Shown one piece after another: positions 50,786 through 60,900 of a DNA stretch of 64,000 nucleotides. The notes under the pieces were generated by a model, which saw nothing but the letters and a program-made list of their open reading frames with translations, did not search any database and was not told the origin of the DNA. This stretch comes from Thermoplasmata archaeon (GTDB lineage Archaea; Thermoplasmatota; Thermoplasmata; Lutacidiplasmatales; UBA184). The first letter of the stretch is position 1; the number at the start of each line of letters is the position of its first letter. Made by a program: the position numbers and the translations under genes. The DNA is taken from positions 20,045 through 84,044 of the forward strand of contig JAKIVS010000007.1 of assembly GCA_022750435.1 (NCBI GenBank), written 5' to 3'.

Positions 50786-51802
50786 ATGTCGGGAGAGGCT
50801 CTCGAGGGGGTGGCGCAACCGCCGGGTGGCCCTCCCGCGGACGAAGACGGCGCTTGGATTGACCTCGCCCAACACGAGACCGGCTTCGCACGAGCGAACG
50901 GCCTCCAGCTCCACTACCTTCGCTGGGGCCGCTGGGACACCTCGGATCCCGTTCTCATCCTCATTCACGGCGCGACCGCGAACCCCCACTACTTTGACGA
51001 TTTGGCTCCCTCGTTCACCGATCGGTTCCGGGTGCTCGCCTACGCGCGCCGGGGACACGGCTTATCGGACGCATCGGAACCGTACGACAGCGCCACGCTG
51101 AGCGACGATCTTTGCGGATTGATGGACGCCCTCGGCATTTCCAAGGCGCACCTGGCAGGGTGGTCGATGGGAGGCAACGAGGTCACGGCGATGGCGGGCG
51201 CCCATCCCGACCGAGTCGACCGTCTCGTCTACCTGGATGCCGCCTACGACTGGGCGGACCCGGCTTCGGTGGCCATGCTCGAATCCATGCCCCAGGGGCC
51301 GGAATGCCCGCTCTCCTCGCTGGCCGAGTTCGTCGCACACCAACGGGCCCTGATGTTTCCGGGCATCGCGGATTCTGGTCGCGTCGAGGCCTTCCTTCGG
51401 AATTTGGCGGTCGTTCAGGCCGATGGGAGCGTCCGGTCGGCGATGACCGACGCTGCGAACGAAGCGGTCTATCTTGCCCTCACGAGTAGTCGTCGGGATT
51501 ACACGATGGTCTCCGCGCCTGCCTTGGCGATCTATGCGGCGAGCTTCTGGGGCCTCGAGCACGGCGACGGAGCTCTCCGTGCCCGGAACCGCGACTGGGA
51601 AACCACCTACGTGGCCCCTTTCCGGTTCGCCTCGACCGAGCGAATCCGACGGGAGCTGCGCGACGTCACGATTGTCGACCTGCCGGGGACCCACCCCGAC
51701 CTGATCTTCCGCTGCCGAGACGAGGTGGTGGTGGCCATGCGAGAGTTTCTCCTCCAAGCCAACCGTCCCGAGGGAGCCGGATCGCGGCCGGAGGCTCCGT
51801 AG
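50786..51802 (+). CDS. Alpha/beta hydrolase
   Basis: A 338-residue soluble hydrolase. LILIHGATANPHYFDDLA holds the oxyanion HG motif (61-62), AYARRGHGLSD is the typical strand 4 loop, GWSMGG places the nucleophile Ser127, and GTHPDLIF offers the catalytic His; the acid is probably in the 250-290 region. It is close to the haloperoxidase/epoxide-hydrolase-like group, but the substrate is unclear. The 233 bp before it hold no gene; two copies of CGTAAGGT (50763-50770 and 50774-50781) lie just before the ATG. Confidence 0.82.
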   Translation: MSGEALEGVAQPPGGPPADEDGAWIDLAQHETGFARANGLQLHYLRWGRWDTSDPVLILIHGATANPHYFDDLAPSFTDRFRVLAYARRGHGLSDASEPYDSATLSDDLCGLMDALGISKAHLAGWSMGGNEVTAMAGAHPDRVDRLVYLDAAYDWADPASVAMLESMPQGPECPLSSLAEFVAHQRALMFPGIADSGRVEAFLRNLAVVQADGSVRSAMTDAANEAVYLALTSSRRDYTMVSAPALAIYAASFWGLEHGDGALRARNRDWETTYVAPFRFASTERIRRELRDVTIVDLPGTHPDLIFRCRDEVVVAMREFLLQANRPEGAGSRPEAP

Positions 51803-51916
51803 ACCCGAGCGGTCGAGCCCAGAGGAAACGTGCCCGGGCTTCCCCCGATATTCTCTCGGCCCACGGAATCCTCGGGCGGCCCGACAATCTCGGAAAACCA
51901 CCGAAATTCGATAAAT

Positions 51917-51927
51917 CCATAAATACT
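51917..51927 (+). promoter_or_regulatory. Promoter of the opp operon
   Basis: CCATAAATACT in a locally AT-rich stretch, predicting transcription start near 51950, about 36 nt before the preferred oppB start. Confidence 0.5.
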
Positions 51928-51948
51928 GGGACCCGAATCGCACGCTCC

Positions 51949-51966
51949 GTCACCGTGTCAGGTGAC
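51949..51966 (+). promoter_or_regulatory. Inverted repeat at the opp transcription start
   Basis: GTCACC (51949-51954) and GGTGAC (51961-51966) are perfect 6-bp inverted arms with a 6-bp spacer, right where transcription should begin. This may be an operator for a dimeric regulator or a short 5' hairpin that masks the GGTGA ribosome-binding sequence. Confidence 0.4.
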
Positions 51967-51985
51967 AGACCGGGGTGCGGGTCCG

Positions 51986-53170
51986 ATGCGGATGTGGATT
52001 TACATCATACGGAGGCTGCTGCTCCTCCTCCCGGTCATCATCGGGGTGATGACGATCACCTTCGTGCTCGTCAGCACGCTTTCCGTCGACACCAAGCTGA
52101 ACGCCTACTACGGACCCTCGAAGTTCGGCTACGCCCCGACGGTCTCCTGCTCCCAGCTCGGCTTGCCGGGGACGAATTGCACCAACCCGGCCTACGCCCG
52201 GGGGGTGAAAGCGCTCGGCCTCGACCAACCGATTTACATTCAATGGCTCCAATACATGAAAAATAGTCTGACCCTCAATTGGGGGTCGACCGAGCACGGG
52301 AGCTACGCGAGCACGAACCTCATCGGCGGCTCGACGATCCCGGTCACGACCGTCCTGTCGTACTTCCTCCCCTACACCCTCGAACTGGCCGCCCTGTCGT
52401 TACTTTTGATTCTTGCCTTAGCGATCCCCCTCGGCAATTACTCGGCCGTCTACCGGAATCGGCCCCTCGACCAGGCCACCCGGGTGCTGTCGTTCTCGGG
52501 GTTCGCCTTACCGGGGTTCCTGCTCGCCATTTTGCTCCTGCTGGGGGCGACGGTGCTCGCCGGCCAGTTCGCCCAGGTCTGCAACGGGCAATCGACCCCA
52601 TTCTTCGAGTTCTACGGATCCTGGCCCCCGTCCGGTTGCCTGCCGGGCGGCCAGTTACCGAGTTGGGTCGGTAGTTTCGGTCAAACGTCCCCCACGGGGT
52701 TCCCCACGGTCGACGCCATCATCCACCAGAACTGGTTCCTCGCCTGGGAGTCGGTCAAGCGCCAGATCCTCCCCGCGGTGACCATCGCCTACGGGTCCGT
52801 GGCGGGGATCCTCCGGTTCGTCCGGAACAGCATGCTCGAGGTCATGAATCTCGACTTCATCCGCACGGCGCGGTCGAAGGGCGTCCCCGAGTCGGTGGTC
52901 GTCAGCAAGCACGCGGGCCGCAACTCCCTCAACGTGACGATCACGGTCCTCGGACTCACCTTCGCGGGGTTCATCGGCGGGTTCGCGATCATCGAGCTCG
53001 TCTTCCACCTCCGAGGTATCGGACTCCTGCTCGCGTACTCGATTCTGCCGAGTCCCGATTTCGGGCTGATCTTCGGCACGACTTTGTTATTCACGATCAT
53101 TGTAGTCGCCGCGAACATCATCGTCGACATCCTCTATGCCTACCTCGACCCCCGGGTCCGGTTGGGGTAA
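51986..53170 (+). CDS. oppB: Oligopeptide ABC transporter permease OppB
   Basis: A 394-residue inner-membrane permease. The N-terminal MWIYIIRRLLLLLPVIIGV helix, then an external loop larger than usual with two Cys pairs (SCSQLGLPGTNC and others), then the core helices and the EAA loop VRNSMLEVMNLDFIRTARSKG, which contacts the ATPases. ATG at 51986 is preferred; an upstream GTG at 51962 lies in the predicted leader. oppC starts 1 nt after the stop. Several TTA codons occur in the helices, rare elsewhere in this GC-rich window. Confidence 0.93.
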   Translation: MRMWIYIIRRLLLLLPVIIGVMTITFVLVSTLSVDTKLNAYYGPSKFGYAPTVSCSQLGLPGTNCTNPAYARGVKALGLDQPIYIQWLQYMKNSLTLNWGSTEHGSYASTNLIGGSTIPVTTVLSYFLPYTLELAALSLLLILALAIPLGNYSAVYRNRPLDQATRVLSFSGFALPGFLLAILLLLGATVLAGQFAQVCNGQSTPFFEFYGSWPPSGCLPGGQLPSWVGSFGQTSPTGFPTVDAIIHQNWFLAWESVKRQILPAVTIAYGSVAGILRFVRNSMLEVMNLDFIRTARSKGVPESVVVSKHAGRNSLNVTITVLGLTFAGFIGGFAIIELVFHLRGIGLLLAYSILPSPDFGLIFGTTLLFTIIVVAANIIVDILYAYLDPRVRLG

Positions 53171-53171
53171 C

Positions 53172-54371
53172 ATGCCGTCGGCGAGCGCGAACTCCGATCC
53201 GACGCTCCCCAGTGGGAAGCCGACGGGCTCGACCGTCAGCGCCGCCCTACCCCCCAAGGGACGACGCCCGAACCCTCGGATCGCCCAACTGAAGCGGACG
53301 TGGTACTTCCTCAGCCGCAACAACCTCGCCCTCGTCGGCCTCGCCATCCTGATCTTCTTTGGGGTCGTCGCCGTCTCGTCGTTCGTAGCGGGGCCCCATG
53401 GGTTCCCCGACGACCACCTCGTCCTCTACTGCGGCTCATACGCGGGCCCCGGGACCCAGACCTACGTTCCGCTCAGCGGCTCCTGCAACCTGATTTGCAC
53501 CTACCCCTCGAACGGTCCTCCGCCGTCGCCGAACTGCTACGCCGTCGACCAGTACAATCCGGGGAACGTCCCGCCGACCTTGAATTTGGCTCATTTCTCG
53601 GGTGGTCCGCTTCCGCTCGGCTCCCTGACGATCGTCTCGGACGGCAACCTGTTCTACTCGATCTACGACGGTTTCGTCGAGGGGGCGCAGTGGTCGCTGG
53701 CCATTTCCGTCTCGATCGTGGTCACCGGGGCCCTGATCGGGCTCTTGCTGGGCTCCATGGCCGGCTATCTCGGTGGGCTCGTCGATGAGCTCATCATGCG
53801 GGTCACGGACATCTTCCTCTCCATCCCCGCCCTGCTGCTCGTGCTGGTCACCTTGGCCGCCTTAGGGCCGTCGTTCTCCACCTTACCGCAACGGGTGGGC
53901 CTTCTCGTCGGGGCATTCATCATCGTCTGGTGGCCGAGCTACACCCGCATCGTCCGGGGGCAGGTCCTCGTCACGCGGGAGCAGAAGTACGTCGAGGCGT
54001 CCCGCGCGAGCGGCGCCCGGGCCCCCCGGATCGTGCTGAAGCACATCGTCCCGAACAGTCTCTACCCCGTGTTCGTCCAGCTTTCCCTCGATGTCGGCTC
54101 GATCCCCCTCCTGGTGGGAGGGATCGCCTTCCTCGGGTACCATATCTTCCCCACGCTCTACTTCCCCGAGTGGGGTCAGATGTCGGCGCTGGCGGTCGGG
54201 ATCCTTCCGGGCGAGCTCACCGCCTGCCAGATCGCCTCGACGACCTCCCCCTGTGCCTTCCCCTGGTGGCAGCTCCTGTTCCCCGGGCTGATCGTCTTCC
54301 TGTTCGCAATCTCGGTCAACTTCCTGTCCGACGGACTCCGCGACGCGTTTGACCCCCGGTTGCGGAGGTGA
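53172..54371 (+). CDS. oppC: Oligopeptide ABC transporter permease OppC
   Basis: A 399-residue permease partner of OppB. A 45-residue polar N-terminus precedes the first helix (FLSRNNLALVGLAILIFFGV), followed by a Cys-containing extracytoplasmic domain of about 100 residues, and the permease core with EAA loop VRGQVLVTREQKYVEASRASG. The start just after the oppB stop gives the expected N-terminus. The stop overlaps the GTG of oppD (GTGA). Confidence 0.93.
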   Translation: MPSASANSDPTLPSGKPTGSTVSAALPPKGRRPNPRIAQLKRTWYFLSRNNLALVGLAILIFFGVVAVSSFVAGPHGFPDDHLVLYCGSYAGPGTQTYVPLSGSCNLICTYPSNGPPPSPNCYAVDQYNPGNVPPTLNLAHFSGGPLPLGSLTIVSDGNLFYSIYDGFVEGAQWSLAISVSIVVTGALIGLLLGSMAGYLGGLVDELIMRVTDIFLSIPALLLVLVTLAALGPSFSTLPQRVGLLVGAFIIVWWPSYTRIVRGQVLVTREQKYVEASRASGARAPRIVLKHIVPNSLYPVFVQLSLDVGSIPLLVGGIAFLGYHIFPTLYFPEWGQMSALAVGILPGELTACQIASTTSPCAFPWWQLLFPGLIVFLFAISVNFLSDGLRDAFDPRLRR

Positions 54372-55999
54372 GTGGGACGGCGGCCGCGACCCGACTACCG
54401 ACCACTCCGCTCCCCGACGCCTCGTCCCGACCGACCCCGACGTCGGCCGCCACCACCGTCTCTCCGGGCAGCGTCGAGTCCGACTCGCCGGTGATCCTCG
54501 ACGTCCACAACCTGCGAACCTACTTCTTCACCTACGACGGCGTCGTGAAGGCGCTCGACGGGGTGAGCTTCCAGATCCACCGGGGGGAGACCCTCGGCCT
54601 CGTCGGGGAGACAGGCTGCGGCAAGTCGGTCACGGCGTTCTCCATCACGAAACTCATCGCCGACCCCCCCGGCCGCATCATGGACGGCCAGATCCGGTTC
54701 AAGGGCGCGAACCTCCTCTTCGGCCTCGAGAAGGAAGCGCGGTTCAAGCCGATCGCCAAATCGAACCGGGTCAAGGTCAAGCGGCGGTACCGGAGGATCA
54801 AGCAGGGCCAGGAACGGATGACGGCCGTCCGCGGCGCCGGCATCTCGATGATCTTCCAGGAGCCGATGAGCGCCCTCAACCCGATCTTCTCCATCGCAGA
54901 CCAGATCAGCGAGGCGCTGTTCCTGCACCGCGGCATCCAGATCATCGACCGGCTGCTGAAGGCGAAGTCGCGGGGCCCGGAGGTCGAGGCGGCGCTCCAG
55001 GCGGTCGTGACCGCGGCCCGGTCCGACAGCGGGGCGGCGCTGCGCGAGGCGTGCGACGCGTTCGGCCAGGTGACCGGCCTCCCGAGCTTCGGGACGCAGG
55101 CGTACTACCTGTTCCGACCCGCCCGCGCCGACCCTGAATCGAAGCTCCCGCAGATGCGGAAGGCCCTCAAGCGGATCGAGTTCTCCGGGCTGCAGCGCAA
55201 CTACCTGAGCCAACGGCGGCGCCGCCTGCTCCTGGAGGCCGAGCTGAAGGCTTCGTACATGGAGGAGATGCGCACCTCCAAGATCGACCGGAACCACCGG
55301 CGCGTGATCCGGTCCCGTCGGCTGGCTCTGAACCTCTCCACCCTCTACCTGGGCCTCTGGGGGATCAAGCGGTACACGCGAAAGCCCCTCACCGACGAGA
55401 TGTTCTGGGGCGTCGTCGGCCTGCTCGAAGGGGTCTCGATCGCAAACCCCGTTCAGGTCGCCCGGGGGTACCCGCACGAACTCTCGGGCGGGATGCTGCA
55501 GCGGGTGATGATCGCCATGGCGCTCTCGGCCGAGCCCGAGCTCTTGGTCGCCGACGAGCCGACCACGGCGCTCGACGTGACCATCCAGGCCCAGATCCTC
55601 GAATTGATGCGCGACCTGAAGGGCCGCGTCGGCACGGCGATCCTCCTGATCACCCACGACCTGGGGGTCATCGCCGAGGTCGCCGACCGCGTCTGCGTGA
55701 TGTACGCGGGCAACGTGGTCGAGATCGCCCCCGTCGAAGAGCTGTTCCGTCGCCCCCTCCACCCGTACACCCAGGGGCTGCTCAGTTCCATCCCCCGGAT
55801 GGATGAGCCGGACAAGAAGCTCGAGTCGATCCCGGGCTCCGTACCCAACCTCATTTATCCCCCCTCGGGCTGCCGGTTCCATCCCCGGTGCCCCCACGCG
55901 ATGCCGGTGTGCAAGGAGAATCGACCTCCGATGACCGTCGAGGGTGGGGGCCACACCGTCGCCTGCTACCTGTACAACGGGCCGGCGTCCGGGGATTGA
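54368..55999 (+). CDS. oppD: Oligopeptide ABC transporter ATPase OppD, with large insertion
   Basis: A 543-residue ATPase, about 200 longer than usual OppD. Walker A GETGCGKS 80-87, Q-loop Gln164, signature LSGGM 372-376, Walker [10 protein letters not shown] 392-400, and the C-terminal oligopeptide-type Cys region [14 protein letters not shown] that may bind Fe-S. Between Q-loop and signature there are 208 residues rather than about 55; the extra ~150 are charged helix ([29 protein letters not shown]). A smaller basic insertion of about 25-30 residues lies between Walker A and the Q-loop, and there is a 40-residue N-terminal tail. Core motifs are intact, so ATPase activity is expected. Confidence 0.92.
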   Translation: MSGTAAATRLPTTPLPDASSRPTPTSAATTVSPGSVESDSPVILDVHNLRTYFFTYDGVVKALDGVSFQIHRGETLGLVGETGCGKSVTAFSITKLIADPPGRIMDGQIRFKGANLLFGLEKEARFKPIAKSNRVKVKRRYRRIKQGQERMTAVRGAGISMIFQEPMSALNPIFSIADQISEALFLHRGIQIIDRLLKAKSRGPEVEAALQAVVTAARSDSGAALREACDAFGQVTGLPSFGTQAYYLFRPARADPESKLPQMRKALKRIEFSGLQRNYLSQRRRRLLLEAELKASYMEEMRTSKIDRNHRRVIRSRRLALNLSTLYLGLWGIKRYTRKPLTDEMFWGVVGLLEGVSIANPVQVARGYPHELSGGMLQRVMIAMALSAEPELLVADEPTTALDVTIQAQILELMRDLKGRVGTAILLITHDLGVIAEVADRVCVMYAGNVVEIAPVEELFRRPLHPYTQGLLSSIPRMDEPDKKLESIPGSVPNLIYPPSGCRFHPRCPHAMPVCKENRPPMTVEGGGHTVACYLYNGPASGD

Positions 56000-56026
56000 G
56001 GGCCGTACAGGGGAGTCGACGGACGA

Positions 56027-57226
56027 ATGGACAACGGGCACCAGGCACCGGTACTGCTCTCGGTCCGCAACCTGCGGAAGTACTTCCCCATCCGCGGCGG
56101 GCTCTTCTCGAGCCACATCGGCGACGTGCGCGCCGTCGACGGGGTCAGCTTTGACGTCCACGAAGGGGAGACCGTCGGCCTCGTCGGCGAATCGGGCTGC
56201 GGCAAGACGACCGTCGGGCGGCTGATCCTCCGGCTGATCGAGCCGACGAGCGGGCAGACGTACTACCGCCCTCCGTCGAACGTCGCCGACCGGCTGGAGA
56301 CCCTCTACCAGTCGCTCCCGGTCGATGGCGGGACCGAGAACCTCGCCCCCCGCGCCCAGGCGGCGCTCACGGAGCTCGACGGGATCGCGAAGCAGTACTC
56401 CCTCTACCGGATGTCGCCGAAGAAGATCCACCAGCTCCGCGGGAAGCTGCAGATCGTCTTCCAGGACCCGTTCTCCTCCCTCTCCCCCCGGATGCTGATC
56501 CGGGACGTCGTCAGCGAGCCGCTCGCCATCCACCACATGGGCACGCGCGCCCAGCGGTACAAGCGGGTCGCCGAGCTCCTCCAGTCGGTCGGCCTCAACC
56601 CCGAACACCTCTGGCGGTTTCCCCACGAGTTCTCCGGCGGCCAGCGCCAGCGGATCGGCATCGCGCGGGCGCTCGCCCTCCGCCCGGACTTCATCGTCCT
56701 CGACGAACCGACCAGCGCCCTGGACGTCTCCGTCCAGGCGCAGATCCTCAACATCCTGAAGCGCCTTCAGTCCGAGCAGCAGCTCGCCTACCTGTTCATC
56801 TCCCACCACCTCTCCGTCGTCCGGGCGATGTCGCACCGCGTCGTCGTGATGTACCTCGGCAAGGTCGTGGAGCGCGCCCCGACCGAGGACCTGTTCTCCC
56901 GGCCGATGCATCCCTACACCCAGGCGCTCCTCGCCGCCATCCCGATCCCCGACCCGAAGGTCAAGCGGGAGCGGATCGTCCTGAAGGGGGACGTCCCGAG
57001 CCCCGCGGCCCCCCCTCCCGGCTGCCATTTCCACACACGGTGCCCCGCGGTGATGCCGATCTGCTCGAAGGTCGAGCCCCCGCTCATCCGGATCCGCGGC
57101 GACCACTGGGTCGCTTGCCACCTGTATCCCAACCCGGCCGAGGGGTCGGGGAGCGTCGCCGGTTCCCTCGCCGAACGGCTCCCGTCCTCCGCTCCCGAGT
57201 CCGTGACCCCCACGACCGCCGGCTGA
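56027..57226 (+). CDS. oppF: Oligopeptide ABC transporter ATPase OppF
   Basis: A 399-residue ATPase partner of OppD. Walker A GESGCGKT 54-61, Q-loop Gln146, signature [10 protein letters not shown], Walker [13 protein letters not shown], and [12 protein letters not shown] with a Cys motif [14 protein letters not shown] near the end. An extra ~45 residues separate Walker A from the Q-loop ([31 protein letters not shown]), predicted helical, echoing the insertion in OppD. The gene begins 27 nt after oppD. Confidence 0.93.
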   Translation: MDNGHQAPVLLSVRNLRKYFPIRGGLFSSHIGDVRAVDGVSFDVHEGETVGLVGESGCGKTTVGRLILRLIEPTSGQTYYRPPSNVADRLETLYQSLPVDGGTENLAPRAQAALTELDGIAKQYSLYRMSPKKIHQLRGKLQIVFQDPFSSLSPRMLIRDVVSEPLAIHHMGTRAQRYKRVAELLQSVGLNPEHLWRFPHEFSGGQRQRIGIARALALRPDFIVLDEPTSALDVSVQAQILNILKRLQSEQQLAYLFISHHLSVVRAMSHRVVVMYLGKVVERAPTEDLFSRPMHPYTQALLAAIPIPDPKVKRERIVLKGDVPSPAAPPPGCHFHTRCPAVMPICSKVEPPLIRIRGDHWVACHLYPNPAEGSGSVAGSLAERLPSSAPESVTPTTAG

Positions 57227-57241
57227 GCGGCCGACCGCACG

Positions 57242-57667
57242 ATGGCCGCCCCGGAGCCCGAGGAAGCGCCCGGCCCGCGTCTCCGGCCGACCAAGGCCGA
57301 GCGGGAGGCGGCGGTGGCGCACCCGGGGCTGCCCTGGCGGGAGTGGTTCTACTTCTCCTTCCTGAAGGTCTGGATTGGCCTCGGCTTCCTGATCCTCGAC
57401 GCCCTGATCGCCGCCGAGTTCGCCGAGCTCCGGAACCTTCTCGGCCTCGTGCTCGGCCTCGTGGTGGCGGTCTACCTCGAATTCCTCGCCTACCGGCTCC
57501 TCTGGACCCGTCCGGGCCCGGAGGAGGAGCGGTCGACCCCCTACCAGCCGACCTGGTACCGCCCGGTCCGGTTCGGGCGCTGGACCCCCGAAGCGTGGCA
57601 CCCAGAGCAGTACCGGCGACACCTCCCGTCGACGACGGGTGGGCCCGACCCCCACGAGTTCCTCTAG
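57242..57667 (+). CDS. Small membrane protein of the opp operon
   Basis: A 141-residue protein starting 15 nt after oppF. Two membrane helices (FYFSFLKVWIGLGFLILDAL, about 36-57, and LRNLLGLVLGLVVAVYLEFL, about 63-85) are flanked by charged termini; the C-terminal part is rich in Trp, Tyr and Pro (YQPTWYRPVRFGRWTPEAWH). I do not recognise the family. The tight spacing suggests it is an accessory subunit of the transporter. Confidence 0.72.
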   Translation: MAAPEPEEAPGPRLRPTKAEREAAVAHPGLPWREWFYFSFLKVWIGLGFLILDALIAAEFAELRNLLGLVLGLVVAVYLEFLAYRLLWTRPGPEEERSTPYQPTWYRPVRFGRWTPEAWHPEQYRRHLPSTTGGPDPHEFL

Positions 57668-57847
57668 GCGGTCGAGTGGACCCAAGGGGCCACCCGATGA
57701 GGCTCGTGTGGGCCGAGATCGCTTTCCCGAGGGAGAGTGCCCGGGTCGCGGTGCGTCAACCACGGGGCGCTACGGCATCGGTCCCGAGCCGGCCCACGAC
57801 TCCAACTCTCAAGGAACCAACCGTTCGGCTCGCTCCTGAGTCCTGAA

Positions 57848-57892
57848 AAGAGAGGGGGGAAAGGGTTGGTCGGCGGCCCCGGAGGGGCCGCC
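57848..57892 (-). terminator. Hairpin plus T-rich terminator after binding protein copy 2
   Basis: GGCGGCCCC-GGA-GGGGCCGCC (57872-57892) is a perfect 9-bp hairpin 20 nt past the stop of the minus-strand gene, followed on that strand by a pyrimidine tract ending in TTTT. It stands between the convergent opp operon and the binding-protein gene and could stop both. Confidence 0.55.
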
Positions 57893-57911
57893 GAACTCGG
57901 GAATCGCTCGC

Positions 57912-60900
57912 TTAGGCCGGCGCGCCGTTCATTCCCTGGAACGTGTACCAGGTCTGGTCTCCACCGCCGCCGATGACGATGTTCGAGTTGGCCGTCGCGC
58001 CGTTGATCCACGGCGCGTAGGTCAGCACCACGTTCGCCTGTCCCCAGTAGGTGTACAGGGCCAGCGCGTTCGCGATGTGCTCGATCATGTTGTACAGCAG
58101 GATCCGCCCGGGTCCCGCGGGGGTCGACGCCGCGATGTGGATGGCGAGCGCCATCGCACCGTACGCCGCTCCCTGGCAGTCGCTCGCAATGGCGCCCGGC
58201 GTCTGGGCCATGTTGGACCAGTAGCCGTAGTCTTGCCAGGACTGGCAGGCGGAGTTGTTGTACGTCGGGTTGCTGCCGTAGGCCGGCGCTCCCTCGAGCT
58301 GCTCGCTGAGCGCATCGGCGTGGGTGTACGACCCATCCGGCTGGTACAACGGAACCATGTAGTCCGTCGGGTCCGGATAGTCGGGCGCCCAGCCGAGCTC
58401 GTAGAACGGCATCGGGTTCTGCCCCGGTCCGTTGTAGAGCGAGTTCAGCACCAGGTCGGTGAAGTCGATGTCCAGCACGTTCATCTTGATCTTCCCGCCG
58501 GACAGCAGGTTGACCTCGGCCGCCCACAGCGCGAGGCGCTGGTCGACGTCCGGGGCACCGGTCTCACCGAAGAACGGCACCTGGCACGGGTTCGACGTGG
58601 TGCAGCTCGCGAGCTCCGGGTCGTAGTACGGGCTCGAGGGCGTGCTCACGTTGTTCTCGAGGTTGTTCCACCACCAGGACGCCGAGCCGGGCGTGTTGGA
58701 TCCCTGCACCGGGTCGGTGCTCGGGAAGCTCACGTTCGTCGGGTAGTACTGACCCATGAACTGCGGAATCGCGCCTCCGTAGTTGAAGTCGTACTGGATC
58801 CCGTCCTTGGTCCCGATGGTATTCTCCGTCGTCGTGTAGGGATACGCGTTGACGAAGAAGTTCCGGACGCCCTCGTTCGCGAAGAAGTCCTGCGGCACGG
58901 TGATCGGGTTCGAGGTGTACTTCTGCGCGCCCGCCAGGTTAAAGTCCAGCGTGAACGGGAAGAAGTAGATGCTCAGCGACGGGAACGTCGTGGCACCGAT
59001 CTTCCCCTGCTGGATCAGCTGGAGCAAGAGCGCGGCATCCGTGGCGGGGATGCTGGCCAAGTCCGCCGAACCGGAGGCGTAGGCCTCCTCACCGGGCAGC
59101 TGGGTCTGTTCCCAGTCGACGCTCACCGTCTTCGCGTAGCCCCCCGCCGCCGGCTCGCAGCCGGTCCAGGTGCACGAGGGGTTCTGCACGTAGTCGGGGT
59201 TCGCCTTGAGCAGGTAGCTCTGGCCGATCGTCAGGTCCGCCATGTAGTAGGGGCCGCTGCCGGCCATGACCCACTGGGTGTTGCCCCAGAAGTGTCCGGA
59301 CACCGCGGTCCCGGATCCGACGGCCTGCCACTGGTCCCAGAAGGTGGGCGACATGTTCTGGGGGCTGATCGCCTGCTGGAACGCGGGGGACGAACTCGAG
59401 GTCGCCCCGCCGGGGAGCGTGCACGGGTGGTCTCCCTGGTCGGCCATGTAGCCGCTCGGGTTGGCCGCCGTGCCGTTGTAGGTCCAGCCCGGGATGCCAG
59501 AGTCCTGCGGCGCCGCGCTGAACCAGCCGCACGGAACGATCGCCGAGCCGAGGGCATCGGAGATCAGTTCCAGGAAGTACGGCCAGTCGACGCCGTTCGC
59601 GTCCGCGTGGAACGTCACGCAGCCGTGGTAGAGCGCCGACGTCATCGCGAGCGCGGGGCACGAGCCGGTCTCGTTGACCGACATCGAGTTGAACACGCTC
59701 ATCGGGGTATTGTTGAGCGTGTAGTGCACGCCGCCGTCCCATGTTGGGTTCCCCGTCGACAGGAGCGACTGCGCGACGATCCAGCCGTTGTTCGCTCCGA
59801 ACGCCGGTTGGGTCGCGAAGCTCAGCGTCCGCGCGAGGCTGAACACGACGTCCGTGGGGTAGACGCCCCAGTGGTTCCCGTTCGACGAGTCGTAGAACTG
59901 GGACGCCGAGTTCAGGACGAACGTGTAGTCAGTGCCGCTCGTGAGGTTCGAGTTGAACAGGGCCGTGCACTGGGGGCTGCCCGGGACGCACGCCGCGAGC
60001 ACCGGGACGAAGTTCGAGTACGCCGGGCCGGAGTCGCTCCCGTTGTACTGGATCAGCGTCTGGTAGACGTTGATGATCGGCTCGTAGCCGACCGTCTCGT
60101 AGTCGATCGCGGGGTCCTCCGAGGTCGACCCGCCCGGAGCGAGTTCGTAGATGTCGAGGCTGCCCGGGTGCGAGCTGGTCGCGACGGACGCACCGCCGCC
60201 GATTGCCGCGTGGACGCCCGTCGGGGCCACGAACACGGTCCAGGTGTAGTTCTGGTACGCCGTGGTGGTGCCGGAGACCGCCTCACCGACGAAGACGGCC
60301 GTGTAAATCCCGGGGTTCTGCCACGCGACCGTCGCGGTCGCCGTCGTGGTAGTGCTGGAGGCGCCGCTCAACTGGACGCCCGTGCTCGCCGTGATCGTCG
60401 GGCTCGCCGGGACGAACAGGGGGTTCGTGGGGGCCGAGCTGTACGACCCGCTGATCGTCACCTGGCCGGAGGCGGCCAGGACGGCGGTCGCGGCGGTCGT
60501 CGCGGTCGAGTTGGACACGACCGCGCCCGACACCGTTGGGGCCGTGCCCGAGTGGGAGGAGGTGTAGGACGGAGCGACGGTGATCGCCGCGAGAGACTCG
60601 TAGTTGTCGTGAGTCACTCCGCCGACGTTCGCCGTCACCGACGCGATGTAGGATCCCGGCGCACTGTACGTGTGCGAGACCGTCGGAACGTTCGAGGACA
60701 TGTTGGTGCCATCCCCGAAGTTGAAGACGTATTGCGAGGAAGTTTCGCCTTTGGTAAAAGAAGCTGTGAAGGGGACATTCGTTCCGGCTTGGGCCGTCTT
60801 GAACGGCACAAGCAGGGTCATGTCATGCCCTTGCAGCAAATTCACGCAAATGTAGCTCGAGGCCGGTTCGCAGGTTCGCGAGCTCGCCGTCTGTGGCTTG

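Noticed and set aside
54395..57763. Minus-strand open frame of 1122 codons across the opp operon
   Set aside because: It is antisense to four proteins with intact family motifs and has no domain signature; long antisense frames are expected at this GC content.
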